Below, in pieces: positions 1 through 11,395 of a stretch of 64,000 nucleotides of DNA. A program made the position numbers and the translations under genes. The first letter of the stretch is position 1, and each line of letters starts with the position of its first letter. The stretch is from Liopterus haemorrhoidalis (Eukaryota; Arthropoda; Insecta; Coleoptera; Dytiscidae), in contig OZ020611.1 in NCBI GenBank assembly GCA_963971575.1, forward strand, positions 51,159,466-51,223,465, read 5' to 3'. Below the pieces are notes generated by a model, which made no database searches, was not told the origin of the DNA, and saw only the letters and a program-made list of their open reading frames with translations.

Positions 1-105
1 AACTATTCCGAAACTGGTCAGCTGTAGATAGTTGTTTTTATTTATATTCGATACCCGTACACCCTTTTCACTTCTACTCATTACGGACACGACCATCTCC
101 ACGCA
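1..105 (+). mobile_element. Penelope-like element terminal fragment
   Basis: This stretch matches the right-hand piece at 37820-37917 closely, sharing GAAACTGGTCAGCTGTAGAT, then a CGATACCCGTACA block and a TACGGACACGACCATCTCCA block. At 37.8 kb the same sequence follows a hammerhead ribozyme core, so this is the 3' half of that motif with the first half cut off by the window edge. It is probably the terminal repeat of a Penelope-like retroelement; no coding sequence is visible. Confidence is high that the two are copies of one repeat, moderate for the Penelope label. Confidence 0.6.
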
Positions 106-971
106 TAATTTTTACTCTTATTATTATTATTATTATTTTTTTTTTTCTTCCTTGCAGAATTTCCAAACATTTTTGTCACTAGCCGCCACTGCATAGCCAT
201 AATTAGTATTAGGTTAACATGTAAAAATATTTAAATGGCAACCATCTAAATCAAAAGAATATGTTTGAAATATAATTGGAAGCACCTAACCTCCCTCCCT
301 TCGGTACGCCACTGCATATTGTAACGAAATGGCGCAGTTTGGCGGGTTTGCCCCGGGCGCCCAAAGAGCTTAGGCCGGCTCGGGGTACCCTTACGTTTTA
401 ATGCTATCTCGTAGTAAAAATACATTTTCAAAAATGTAATTCGCATTTTTCTATACATCTCGTATATTGAAGTCGGTTAACTCTATAGACGTATCATAAA
501 TTTGTCTAAGGTTTATTTTTCTGTAAAAAATTTCCTTTTAAGTACAAATTTAAGTATAAATTCTAAAATAAGTCCTTTAATTAACGCTGTTGAAATCCTT
601 TTCAATTTTGTTTGGAGTTACAAACCAACTAATTTAAACAAAATCGCAAAGATTAAATTACGGTAACATACAATTTTCATCATAATTGTACCATATAAGT
701 AATTACAATACTGACATATTAGGTTCAAGTAGCAGCGCGTTCTAACAGCGTATGCGTTACGTTAACATTACGTTAGGCAAACAGTAACGTTGTACGGATT
801 TACGTTATGCTTCATATACACGATACCGAGAGGACTTCAAGGGACGTACTTATGCAAATAAAAATTATTGGAATTGCCACATTAAATGATAACGAAGATT
901 TAGAAAAATAAGAGGAAATGCACACGATTTCTAAACGTTAGTTTAAAAATCTTGTAGCAAATCTGTTGTTA
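106..971. other. no gene seen; AT-rich spacer
   Basis: Holds a short (ATT)n/T-tract (about 116-146) and AT-rich unique-looking sequence. The open frame at 246-458 has no recognisable domain or coding character. A GC-richer patch around 325-400 may be an old repeat, but I cannot name it. Confidence 0.5.
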
Positions 972-1548
972 CTTTATACCGACCGACAACATATACAGAG
1001 TGATTATTTAATGGCGAGACGACGTCACCGAATTTTACGTGCCTCCTAGCAGAAATACTGGTGAATACTATGACTATAATAACCTTGATGCGCATGCGCG
1101 CATAATCGCCTGCTACGATGTGTATGAAACGGCAAATTTTAAAACTTCCAGTGACGTCGTCTCGCCATTTAATAATCACTCCGTATAAGGAAGGTATTGT
1201 GATCATACCGCATTTCGAGATTTCGATGGATCTCCACGAATGGAGGTCCCTACATAACGTTTTAACTATTTTTAGCATGATGTCTGACGGTCTGTCTGTC
1301 CGTCCGTCCGTCCGTCTGTCCGACTGTCTGTCTGTCTGTTTGTCTGTCTGTGCACACGTGCAGAGCAAATTTGGCTGAAAGGATTTTTATGAAACTTCAT
1401 ATTTAAGCTTCTGCCATCAATGGCACGAGTTGACCAACTTTTGGTAAAAATCGGTTGACTAAAAATGGGAGTTTACTCGTATTGATTTTAAAATTTTTGC
1501 GAATATTTCACGACAGAAAAATATTTAGAAAAAATTAATATTTAAAGA
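972..1548 (+). mobile_element. Helentron-like non-autonomous element, family B copy 1 (3' truncated)
   Basis: Begins with the family B subterminal repeat (ACCGACCGACAACATATA), is interrupted by a MITE (996-1183), then continues with the conserved block around 1190-1285 (GGTATTGTGATCATACCG; GGTCCCTACATAACG), a short (GTCY)n tract (about 1290-1350), and the conserved post-microsatellite block starting at the GCAGAGCAAATTTGGCTGAAA motif. The closing subterminal repeat and hairpin present in copies 2-4 are missing, so the copy is truncated. It is non-coding; the open frames on either strand are translations of the microsatellite. Confidence 0.7.
996..1183. mobile_element. 188-bp palindromic MITE inserted in family B copy 1
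   Basis: Starts CAGAGTGATTATTTAATGGC and ends with the near-perfect inverse (GCCATTTAATAATCACTCCG); the inverted arms run about 35 bp and include GACGACGTCAC. TA flanks both ends (994-995, 1184-1185). Comparison with copies 2 and 3 of the host repeat, where the flanking sequence is continuous, shows an insertion at a TA. The TA duplication and long arms fit a Tc1/mariner-superfamily MITE. No coding capacity. Confidence 0.75.
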
Positions 1549-2211
1549 AAACCAGAACTGGGTACACGAAAAACCCGTTCCGATTCGCAGCACCATTTTT
1601 AACAGAAAATACTCTTTAAGACAATATTCTAACCACTATAAACATGTTTGTTTTTATAATCGAATTTACTGAAATTTAAGCAGTTTAAAGCTGCATTCAG
1701 AGCCCTTAAATTAGCCGACTACAGGTTATGCATTGTGTATAAAATTAGTAGATAGTTTTAACGTTTAACGAAAGCGTTTAAAACTCTGAAAATTAATGCG
1801 TAACGAATGTTGTGATATCTTTGTTTTCTTAAACCAAGTACGATGGAAAAAATGCATTTGTGATATTTTACGAACCCGCCATGAGCGAGATCGTTATTTC
1901 TTACTAAATTTTAATACCTAACAAAATTATAACCGCAACTACAGCAATTCTTTTTCGTTTCACGATTTTCGAAATTTGTTGAAATATGTGTGAGATTATT
2001 TTTTAGGTTATGTAAAGTGAGATAGCTAATGTGAGTTTATATGTCTGTTTCATTAAAACAGCGCACTAACTACAATTGACAACGCATAATCTATTAAATT
2101 AAGAGCTCTGAACGGTCGCTCCCGTTACCATATGACAAACTTGTTAGTGACAATGAACAGGGCACAAGTCCTAGTCTATAGTCGACTAATTAAAAAACTG
2201 TGATCGCAGCA
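1549..2211. other. no gene seen
   Basis: AT-rich sequence without convincing open frames, recognised repeats or RNA motifs. Confidence 0.45.
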
Positions 2212-2214
2212 TAA

Positions 2215-3126
2215 AGGTAGCCATACACGTACAGGAAATCCTCAAGGAAAAGGCCTCCGGGATATCCATGGAGATTTCCTCTACCGAACCCTCGCCCACA
2301 CACGAAGAGGATTTTCCTCAAAGAAATCCTCAAGGAAAAAGGTCTTGGGGATTTTCTCCAGGTTTAACTCCAGGTCAACACACTAGTTCTGTGTTGATTG
2401 GTGGTAGTTGTTAGATGTTCTCGTGGTTTTGTAAATTGTTTTCATCATGGTATCAATAGATGATGATATTTTAGCGGCTGTCGGTTGTGTGTTTGCATGG
2501 GACTGCTTTCTCAAGAAAAGGCGCAAAAGAGGTGTATGGTGCAAGGAGCGGCTTTTGAAAAGAAGCGTTTATTCCTACAAGAATCTGATTATTGAGCTGC
2601 AGGTTTTCCCGAAAGATTTCCACAATTACTTGTGGAGGTACCCCTTTGATCGCTAAAGAAGATACCGTTTTGAGGCAAGCCATTTCTCTTCACGAAAGAC
2701 TCATTGCAACACTGAGAATCCTGGGTACTGGAGAAGGAGTTACGAAGACATCAATTATTCAACAATAATTTCTTCCCAGGACCTTAATTCTATCTTGGTA
2801 ATGTTTTGGATTCACTTGCCACAAGCAAGGTTCACTCTCGTACATTTGTATAAATTCTGTTAAAAATTTTCGAGACATGACGAAATAGGACACTTCCGAC
2901 ATTCACTTCACAAATCCTCAAGGCCGACTGTCGTCAACACATACACGCAGCAAGAAACTGGGAAAATCCGGCCTTAAGGAGGAAAAACATTTGATTTTTG
3001 TTCGGGATTTTCGGGTCTCCACCCATCGTGGCCTCAAGGACGCCGCCACACACTTTAGGGAATTCCTCAAAGCTTGGACTGTTCAGGCAGAACTTTGAGG
3101 ATATCCCTCTCGTGTATGGGCTACCA
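2215..3126 (+). mobile_element. PIF/Harbinger-like element, internally deleted
   Basis: Terminal inverted repeats GGTAGCCATACACG (left) and CGTGTATGGGCTACC (right) are flanked on both sides by TAA (2212-2214, 3127-3129), the 3-bp TWA-type target duplication typical of PIF/Harbinger. Both ends also carry subterminal CCTCAAGG-type motifs. At 912 bp it is far below an autonomous element (several kb); only a short N-terminal transposase piece remains (2447-2656). Harbinger is inferred from the duplication together with the residual protein. Confidence 0.7.
2447..2656 (+). pseudogene. Harbinger-type transposase N-terminal fragment
   Basis: A 69-aa open frame. Residues ~20-60 read KKRRKRGVWCKERLLKRSVYSYKNLI and then ELQVFPKDFHNYLW, which resembles the region ahead of the DDE nuclease in HARBI1-like proteins (basic RRWW.KPW.-type segment, then a leucine/aspartate-rich DFHNYLR-type segment). 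The frame ends shortly after and no DDE domain follows, so this is a remnant. The ATG at 2447 is the plausible original start. Confidence 0.55.
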
Positions 3127-3129
3127 TAA

Positions 3130-4161
3130 GATATCAAGATTAATCTCAACGCCAGGTTTTGAAAAAAAATTATATAGGTACTTAATTCAAAACTAATATT
3201 CTACTTCAGATCCCATTCTCTGTAATACCTTATGCTTACTTTATATTTTCGATACTTATTCGTGATATTGTTTTTTGCCAAATGAATGATCCAAAATCTT
3301 TGAAGTAACTTTACGTAAAATCTAGGTCGTGTAAACTAAGCATTACGTACAGCCAAACCTTCGTAGAACGGGTAATAACTACACTGTTGTGAGTGTGTGC
3401 AAAACAGTAGCCCTGCCAATTATTACATGTGAAATTACTAACACCGTAGTAAGTATCTCTTTGGGCGAGTATACAAGAGGGGAACCTCCAATTAGAGGTA
3501 TTAATTAGCACACACTTGAAATTCTAGCGCCAGCCTGTAGCAAAGGACAGAATATAAGCTATGGTATAAAATGTATTTTTACATAGGCTACATACTTGTG
3601 CTATAGTTCTTTAAATGTTATGAAATAATTTTCTCTACCTTTAATTATAATTTCGTTCAAGTTTCGAATAAATTAACCTATTCAGCTTTGAACTGTTCAG
3701 GATATTTTAATTTTAAGTTAATTTAAACGGGGTTTTTAAATTGAAAGAGATTTTCTTGTACAGAGTGTTCAAAAATTATTGATAGGTATTTGAATTTCTA
3801 GCTCATTAGATTTTATAGGTTGGTACTTACCAGTGGCGTTCATAGGAAAACTTACAAAGGCAAATTAATGAGTCACTGACAAAGCAATTTATTTATATCT
3901 ATTTAGGTGGCTATTTTTTGCTTACCGATCAAATAGTGTACATAAGTGGCAATAAAGAGAACCTTTTCTGATAATAAATACACTAGAATTTGTCAATGTC
4001 AGATGACTGTCAATGTAAAAAAATATCTGTAACTAAGTTTTTGATAGATGCGTCATGTACAACAGCTAGAGATGAAAATTACTAACACGGCAAAACGGTA
4101 AATTTAAAAGATTATTAATCATTAATGTATGCTTTTTATATCTGAAATAATGATGCTATTA
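3130..4161. other. no gene seen
   Basis: AT-rich sequence. The open frame at 3311-3511 has no recognisable domain. A short CAGTGGCGTTCATAGG patch near 3833 resembles DNA-transposon termini in the window but has no visible partner. Confidence 0.45.
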
Positions 4162-4169
4162 CCGTAAGG

Positions 4170-4656
4170 CAGTGGGGGCAGGGGGGCGCACCCCCCTAGG
4201 GGGGCTCGAGACCATAGCAAGGGGGTCGCACCTCAAGTCTAGCCTTTGGCGTTCGGCAACGAGCTGTTTTGAAGACGAAATATCAATCACGTTTAGTGAC
4301 GGAAAAGGAACTAAGAACAGCGATATCTACAATGATACCACGGTTTGAGAAAATTTGTGCTGAAAAACAAGCCCAACCATCACATAATTAAAATATAATT
4401 ATGTTTTAGTAATTATGTATTCAAGTTTTTGTATTTTTGTAAGATTTGTCTTTCTTCCATTTAAAATTATTATTACTTATAATAAATATTTTATGTATAT
4501 TTATACATAATATGGTATATTATCTTGTAGCCCATTAAATAAATGACTATATCAGGTATGTATTTGTGAAATTAGATTGTTACGAAAACTGAGAGGGGGC
4601 CAACAATTTTTTCATAAAAAAGGGGGGCGGAGGTACAGAAAGGTTGGAAACCACTG
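4170..4656 (+). mobile_element. hAT element, non-autonomous, with 8-bp target duplication
   Basis: Begins CAGTGGGGGC and ends GGTTGGAAACCACTG, short hAT-style inverted termini. It is flanked by 8-bp direct repeats CCGTAAGG (4162-4169) and CTGTAAGG (4657-4664), one mismatch apart. Around 4270-4391 the plus strand still translates as the extreme C-terminus of a hAT transposase of the ZBED5/SCAND3-like type (KTKYQSRL, LRTAISTMIPRFEKIC, ending KQAQPSH then stop). It is therefore a deletion derivative, not an unrelated MITE. Confidence 0.8.
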
Positions 4657-4912
4657 CTGTAAGGTAACCAAACGTACTCATTTGGGCAAAACAGTTCTTT
4701 TTGATGATCTTGTCCTACCAACTTGTATGTCCTCCTTCTGTCCTGCTTTGGAAATATTTGTCCTTCTTGTCCTACTTTGGTTGTCAAATAGGGTTTATTT
4801 TGAATTTAGTGAAAAGCTTACAGAATAGACCCCTATTCTGTAAGGTTTTCGACAATCGTTTCTACGGTATCCTGTTGAAAGTTTCGATTTTCAACACCTC
4901 GTGTTGATATAC

Positions 4913-6346
4913 TAGGCGAGGAAACGAAGCAGTGAACTTCCGATTTTTGGCGCAGTAAGATGGATTTACATGCGGTTTGGTGCATTCGATTCGTTAGAGC
5001 CTCAGAAAATTTTGTGAACCAACGCGATCAATGCAAAATGAAAAACTGCATTGGAAAAGTGCATTTTCCAGAGTTGCAAAATCAAAAAATTATAACTCGG
5101 TATAAATTCACTAAAATAAGTCAAATTTTGATACTCGGGGATTTTTTAGGTCGCTGAACACGATTATCGGGACGAGAGAAGTGTCCGAGGTACCTGGTGC
5201 CCAGGGTAGACACTACGTACATCGTCTCCTAGAGTTTTATGCAAATTTGATACAAAAGCAGTTGAATCACGTTACTCGTGGGTTTTTGGGGTCGCTGAAT
5301 CTGAATATCGCAATAGCGAACGTCTTCGAGGTACCTGGTGCTCAGGGTGAGCAGTACTTACCCTCGTCTTCAGGAGTTTTATGCGAATTCGATACAAAAG
5401 TAGTTGAAACACGTTACTCGGGGGTTTTTGGGGTCGCTAAATCCGAATATCGCAATAGCAAATGTCTCCGAGGTACCTGGTGCTCAGGGTGAGCGGTACT
5501 TACCCTCGTCTCCTAGACTTTTATGCGAATTTGTTACAAATGTGGTTGAAATACGTTATTCGAGGTTTGTCGGAGTAATGTAACAATGTTTTTTCAATAA
5601 ATACTTTTTATAAATGCGTATAAAAATATTTTTTTATTATAAAAAAAATACAAAACAATTACATTAGAAACTTTCAGTACTTTCATTTTCTTCGTAATTT
5701 TCAGATTCTTCAATGATGTCAGATTCAATTTCTATAAAATTCTCTACATTCGTGCAATTGCAGCCAGCACAATTTTTGCATGCAAGATTGCAAAATAATC
5801 CGTGCTTCCTGCATCCACATAAATGAGTTTCCAAAAAAAATGTGTTTCAGTATACAAGGTTGGTAGTCCTGGGTACCAGATCCTTGGCACTACGAACTTC
5901 GGAGGCATTCGCTATTGCGATATTCGAGCTCAGCGACCCCAAAAACCCCCGAGTAACGTGATTCAACTGCTTTTGTATCAAATTTGCATAAAACTCTAGG
6001 AGACGATGTACGTAATGTCCACACTGGGCACCAGGTACCTCGGACACTTCTCTCGTCCCGATATTCGTGTTCAGCGACCCCAGAAACCCCCGAGTATCAA
6101 TATTTGACTTATTTTAGTGAATTTATACCGAGTTATAAATTTTTGATTTTACAACTCTGGAAAATGCACTTTTCCAATGGATTTTTCTTATGCACAAATG
6201 CAGTTTTTCATTTTGCATTGATCGCGTTGGTTCACAAAATTTCCTGAGGCTCTAACGAGTCGAATGCACCAAACCGCATGTAAATCCATCTTACTGCGCC
6301 AGAAATCGGAAGTTGGGCTGATTTTTGTGCTTCATTGCCTCGCCTA
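4913..6346. mobile_element. foldback-type DNA transposon with tandem subterminal repeats
   Basis: Two long inverted arms, about 4913-5560 and 5855-6346, face each other. Outer ends read TAGGCGAGGAAACGAAGCA and, inverted, TAGGCGAGGCAATGAAGCA; TAC flanks both sides. The left arm contains about three tandem units of roughly 140 bp (starting near 5151, 5290, 5431), each with GAGGTACCTGGTGC(T/C)CAGGG and GGTCGCTGAA; the right arm has a shorter set. The ~300-bp centre carries a Cys-rich coding remnant on the minus strand. The superfamily is not determined. Confidence 0.75.
5664..5835 (-). pseudogene. Cys-rich (CXC/tesmin-like) C-terminal protein fragment inside the foldback element
   Basis: Reading from about 5835 down to the TAA at 5664-5666, the frame gives LCGCRKHGLFCNLACKNCAG then CNCTN, followed by an acidic Glu-rich tail and stop. 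Spacing C-x-C-x5-C-x3-C-x2-C-x2-C-x-C resembles tesmin/TSO1 CXC metal-binding motifs and Cys-rich tails that I recall on some TE-encoded insect proteins. A stop lies just upstream, so only ~55 residues survive. This frame, not the repeat-derived open frames in the arms, is probably what remains of the element's own protein. Confidence 0.5.
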
Positions 6347-6484
6347 TACTGTAAATCATTGATAGTGCAATTTTAACAACAGTGTTGTGTCGTTCTAGAG
6401 TGGGGACTTCTTTAGTAGCGACTTCTTTGAAAAGTGGTATTGTTTTTCAACATTTGTACTTGTTGTTTACATATATATTGTGTC

Positions 6485-6670
6485 CTAGATCTCTTTGCTG
6501 GAGCATAGGGTCTTTACAAACTCGCGCCATCGGGGTCTGTGAAGAGCAAGCCTCTTCACTTGGCGCCAAATAGTTCCGTTAGCATCAAGTTCTTTGTGTA
6601 TCGTTCTCCTCCATGTGGATACAGGTCGACCTCTACGACGGTTTCCCTGAGGGTTCCACTCTAATGCCAT
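6485..6670 (-). pseudogene. RTE/jockey-like LINE ORF2 C-terminal tail
   Basis: The open frame contains LEWNPQGNRRRGRPVSTWRR, then a KELDANGTIWRQVKRLALHR segment and WREFV..LC. The W.P.GKR.RGRP..TWRR motif followed by a W..(L/V)..LA.DR..WR module is the usual C-terminal end of RTE-type LINE polyproteins. Only this ~60-residue tail is present; no reverse transcriptase is adjacent. Confidence 0.65.
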
Positions 6671-6674
6671 TCTG

Positions 6675-7145
6675 AACTGTTTACATCAGTTTGAATGTAT
6701 TTGTAGGTTAGTGTGATTTAAAATGTGTTTTTTATATGGAAATATATATATTTTTGTTGCTTTTTACGTAAATAGTTTAGTTATGGCGCAGGGATATATA
6801 TTTTATGAATTTTTAGATGTACTTGAAATGAAGAAGTCAAGGCATAGTTGATTCATAATTGATTCTGTGTTATTTAACTTATTTATATTAAACATATTTG
6901 CAATCCTCTCCATTGATCCCAGTGATGATGTTATCTTACAGTCAATATTCTTGAAAGAATTCGATATATTACCGGAATTATTATTAATATTTTGTAATAC
7001 TTTTGGCATTTCTATTCAAAGTAACACACTGTTAGAAGTCTATTCTGACTATCACAAGGTGTCAAAATTTCAAAATGGTGGCACTTATTTTCAACAATGC
7101 CGAATACAAAACAAAATCACAGAGGGCAGTCAACGGAGACAGTTC
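6675..7145. other. no gene seen
   Basis: AT-rich sequence open on both strands (6803-7009 minus, 6867-7160 plus) without recognisable domains; neither frame has clear coding character. Confidence 0.4.
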
Positions 7146-7146
7146 A

Positions 7147-7572
7147 GTGTGCATAGGTGACATGATACTAGGCGCTTTCCAGGTTGCTGTAAAGAGTAGC
7201 TCGGAGTTGCTCCGAACAGTTCGCTAGTTGTTCCAAGTAAAAGAACTTCACACTCTCAACTACACCAGAATTTTCTTCCCCCGTCCTGCTGATGCAATTC
7301 AAACTTGTTAAAGATTTATCACGCATTTATAACTGTGTATTTTTTTAATATAAATTAAAATCCATTTATCTTATCATAAATATGTAAAATAAATAATTTG
7401 TACATTTAGGATAGTTTTCCTTTGAAATTTGTTAATTCGTTAGATAGCAGCGCCTCTTTCCACTAAATACTCAACTAAAGTATTCCAAATGCAAAAATTT
7501 TCAGAGTAGTTTGGAGTAGAACAGTTCGGAGTAGTTCAGAGTATTTCACACCGATCTGGAAATCACCTATAG
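7147..7572. mobile_element. possible MITE with imperfect inverted ends
   Basis: Left part CATAGGTGACATGATACTAG with TTTCCAGGTTGCTGTAAAGA and CTCCGAAC is mirrored on the right by GTTCGGAGTAGTTCAGAGTA, CCGATCTGGAAATCACCTATAG. The arms are imperfect (~40 bp each, about 75 percent by eye), and the interior is AT-rich and non-coding. No clean target duplication was found, so class is undetermined. Confidence 0.4.
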
Positions 7573-8756
7573 TGCATGTGACTGTCGAGAAGTTGCAAAA
7601 TAGACCCCCCCCATGTTAGTGCCATCCAGTAACTTGTAGCATTATTGTAAATAAGATTATGTTGTGCGAGCTTCTAGTGTGATTCTGTTATTAAATTTGT
7701 ACTTGCCTGCACTTTCCCGGTTTGACAAATGGTAATATTTAGCTTCTGAGCCCCTTTTAGGAAAAAATAAATGTCTTTTACACTCCTCCCATCTTACATC
7801 TGAAGTATTAGCATGATATTTAGGTTATAATTAGTTCGGAATGCTTTCACTGTCACAAAGAGATTGTGCATATTATTTGAAGCAGTACTAAATAATAAAT
7901 AAATAAATAAATAAATCATTTATTAACTTAATTAATCTTTTATTTACTACTCAAACTGTGGGCCGCGAATTTGCATGTGAGTGTTCACGAAATTGTAAAC
8001 AGTCAAAAATCACTATAAACATACTAATGAAAACTTTTTTCTTTGGCTACGTGCGAGTTACTCTAATTTCCCTAGGGGGCCTTGACGTCAATGAGTTTGT
8101 GTAGCACTAATTTAGAATGCAACCTAAATATTTGCAAGATGCCACGGCTTTCAATACATGACTTTCCACTATGATATTTGGCCTTTTTGCACGAACTTTA
8201 GAACTTGCACCAAATTATCATAAGGTTAGTTTTTAGAATTTTGTAAGTATACTCAAAAAATCCTTTATCGTCACTCATGTCTGTGCGATTGGTCTAAAAA
8301 TATGTAACAAACTGGAATAATGCTCATTGATGTGAACCGGAATAGTACGATTCAAGAAGTAAAATTTTCTTTAGTTACTCAATGTAAGATTATATTTTCA
8401 AATTTATTTATAGCAATAAGAATTTTAATAACAACTAGTGTAAGATTCGCTAGTGGAGCAAGATATTTTTCGCAGTTAAAACTAATTAAAATAACTTAAG
8501 ACCAACGATAGCCGAACAATTGTTAATTAATTTAATTGTAATGTGAATCGAATCGAGTCTTGAAAAACGTAAACTTCAATTATATGAAATACGATTATAA
8601 AACAAATATAATCAATCTATTTTTAATTCCTATGCACCACTGTACAATACTTCTTTGATTTTTTGAGACTTTTTCTTTTAACATAATATAATGCTACACT
8701 CATCATAATGGTCTAAGGATATTCAGTGAAATATCCAATGAAATAATAACAATAAT

Positions 8757-8787
<31 letters not shown>

Positions 8788-8964
8788 TTTATTAGTGTTT
8801 TAAATCTACTATTTTACACATGTTAACATAGGTATAAATTGAAAACTTATATAAAAGTTAACTTATTAACAATAATATAAAATAATTACAACAATACATT
8901 ATACATACAATATACATTACAATATTAAATTAAATTATTAACGCTGATTGCGAACAGACTTATA
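7573..8964. other. no gene seen; (AAT)n and (AAAT)n microsatellites
   Basis: AT-rich. Contains an (AAAT)n tract near 7888-7918 and an (AAT)n tract at about 8741-8788. No convincing coding sequence. Confidence 0.5.
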
Positions 8965-8972
8965 GTCTAGAT

Positions 8973-9629
8973 CAGGGGCGCTCAAACAGTCGATCGCGAG
9001 AGGTTTTTAAGTCGATCGCGTACATATTTATAAAAAGTATTTTAAATATTTTTTTACAGTTATTGTAATTTAATAGTTATTAATTTAGTAACGAACATTA
9101 AATGTTAAACTATCTGATAGAATAATAGATGATAATTTAAGATTTAACATTTAATAGATATTATTTGGAATGAGGTAGATCTCATTCCAGTCTTGAAAAT
9201 TATGGCAGATATACATCTCAAAGCCAGAGCAACAGATAACAAGTTTTGGGCTTGTTTATCTGAAGAAAAATATCCATTATTGAAACAAATAGCTCTTCAG
9301 TAAACAGCATTATTTGGGTCAACTTATTTGTGCGAGTCTGCGTTTTCCGAAATGAAAATAATTAAATCTAAATATCGTAATCGGCTCAGTGACGAACATC
9401 TTAATTCATGCTTGCGTTTGCCACTTTGTAATTATGCGCCGTTTTATGAAAAGTATGCAGATGACATGCAATGCCATTCATCAACATCAAAATAACATTA
9501 GTTGTTGTATCTTTGCAATTAATAAATATAACCATTTATGAACTTTGTATTTTATTTTTACCTAGTCGATCGCTTGCCGCCTAATGTATTTATGGTCGAT
9601 CGCCGATGGTTTAAGTCTGAGCGCCCCTG
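8973..9629 (+). mobile_element. hAT element, non-autonomous, with 8-bp target duplication
   Basis: Termini CAGGGGCGCTCAAAC and GAGCGCCCCTG form an inverted pair with subterminal GTCGATCGC copies at both ends. It is bracketed by a perfect 8-bp duplication GTCTAGAT (8965-8972, 9630-9637), diagnostic of hAT. The 657-bp element retains only the transposase dimerisation region (9170-9495). Confidence 0.88.
9170..9495 (+). pseudogene. hAT transposase C-terminal dimerisation-domain remnant
   Basis: The frame reads NEVDLIPVLKIMADIHLKA ... FWACLSEEKYPLLKQIALQ, a stop codon near 9302, then FGSTYLCESAFSEMKIIKSK, YRNRLSDEHLNSCLRL, ending at TAA 9493-9495. FGSTY.CE..FS.M...K...R..L.DEHL...LR is the classical hAT C-terminal signature as in ZBED5/SCAND3/GTF2IRD2-like proteins. 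The N-terminal zinc finger and catalytic core are absent, and the premature stop shows decay. Confidence 0.8.
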
Positions 9630-9637
9630 GTCTAGAT

Positions 9638-10071
9638 TATGTTTATTTACGTTTAGAAAAGTGATATTTGAATCAATATAAACGCAAGTAATAATATCCC
9701 ATATAAACGCTGTGTGGTATGTTACAAAAAAAGATGAGATGGGGAAAAAGTTAATAAAAGAAACAAAATATAAATAAATAAATAAATAAATATATTTTTT
9801 CTAGGCAGAGAGCCAAAAATATTGTTGTAAAGAGTGCGACGTTGCTTTTTGTCCTGCCCCTTGTTTAAAAACATATCATACGGAAAAAAATATTTAGAAA
9901 ATATGTCATTGTTATAATTAAAATAAGTTTGATTTTTAATATTTTACTAAATCAGTTTTCAAAATTTGTATTTTTTGATAAAAATGTTAATCTATCTTAT
10001 ATGTACGTAGTATACAATATACATAAATAAAATATTAAATAAAACGTTTTTGTTATTATAATTGGTTAGAG
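9638..10071. other. no gene seen
   Basis: AT-rich, with a short (AAAT)n at about 9773-9793. Nothing recognised. Confidence 0.45.
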
Positions 10072-10866
10072 GGTTAATGTTCCGTATTAGTCCACCGCAA
10101 CTAGGCTTGTATGCTTAGAATGAATTATATTATAACGTTAGAAACGAGAAGGCATGGTCGTAAAAGTGGGGAGCCAATAGTAATCATTCATGCATCTGTA
10201 GTTGGCAGAAAAATACTGTTTTTAACACAAGGAATGTTCGAATATATGTAACTGATAATTTTGGAACTCTTTATGAAGTTAATGTTTTTCAAAATACGTA
10301 TCCTATAAATCTCATTGGAAATAGGTAAAAATTCCTTATGAGTACCTGTTTATATACGTGTAGCAAGTTTAAGTTTTTTCTTTATACAGTTTTAATACAT
10401 TTAAATAATTTAGCATCTATGAATGCGACGAAAAACGGAATGTTCTATTTCAGACATAAAACTGGTAGGTCGGAATATATTGATATTTTTGAGGATCCTC
10501 TCTTTTAATAATGTTAATATTCTTCAAAATATGTATAGTATAAATCTAATTTAAACCATTTAAATGTGACTTAAAGTGTATAAATACTGAAATTTTATTA
10601 TTCAAGTTTTTCTTTAAAAACGTTAATAGGAGCTAAATGTTAACAAACATTTATTAAATAATTGCTTGGATTTCAAAACGTATAACTATCAAGTACATAT
10701 TTAGATTTTAGTTTTGAATAAAAATATTAGAAAAGATAAAGTGAAACGTAAATGTTATGTTTTAAAAGAAAGGGGCGGCGCTTCGTCAAGACCAAATCTC
10801 ATTCCAACTAGCATACACGTTCTGTCTGACGAGTTATGTGTGGTGGACTTATACGGAACATTAACC
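10072..10866. mobile_element. TIR element of unassigned class (MITE-like)
   Basis: Left end GGTTAATGTTCCGTATTAG then TCCACC, right end GGTGGACTTATACGGAACAT then TAACC: a ~24-bp inverted repeat with one or two mismatches, 795 bp apart. The interior is AT-rich without a recognisable transposase. The flank does not give an unambiguous target duplication, so superfamily is open. Confidence 0.6.
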
Positions 10867-10867
10867 T

Positions 10868-11395
10868 TATAATTCATTTTAATTCGTTTAAAAAAGTATT
10901 TCCTTCAAATTTCAGGAATAAAAAAAAATGATTTTTTTTTACCATAAAACACTCAAAAAATTGGGCGTTAACCGGTTAAGGTGGCTACCTAGCGATCAGC
11001 ATATTGTAACGTACACCGCTGTTTTAAATACTATTATTCATTGTTAAAATTTACTCTAACTTGTACACAATATTCTAGTAGATAGGCTGTGTGAGGCGCA
11101 AATAGTAATTATTGCTGAGCGCCAAACATTTTAACTTACTAACTAACTTGGCAGTGTAAAAAAATTCCTTATCCACAGATGAGCACGCATACGTGTCACA
11201 TTTTACACTTCGTGCAATATGAGCAGCTTTATGTATTTACAGTTGGATACATAATGCATTTATTATCTGATAGTCGTTGATAAAAGTAATTGTCTATAAT
11301 ATTTTTATCATCTAAAAATTGTTCTTTGCGAAGTAAGATAGGTTTTTTATTTTCTCAAAACATGGTAAACTGGAGATAGGTGATTTACCAAAATA
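10868..11395. other. no gene seen
   Basis: AT-rich spacer without recognised features. Confidence 0.45.

Noticed and set aside
246..458. 70-aa minus-strand frame near the window start
   Set aside because: Low-quality frame over AT-rich sequence and an old GC-rich patch; no domain, no splice or start context.
5181..5492. 103-aa frame with internally repeated VPGAQG segments
   Set aside because: Reads through the foldback element's tandem DNA repeats; the inverted arm gives the same frame at 5847-6047, showing it is structural DNA.
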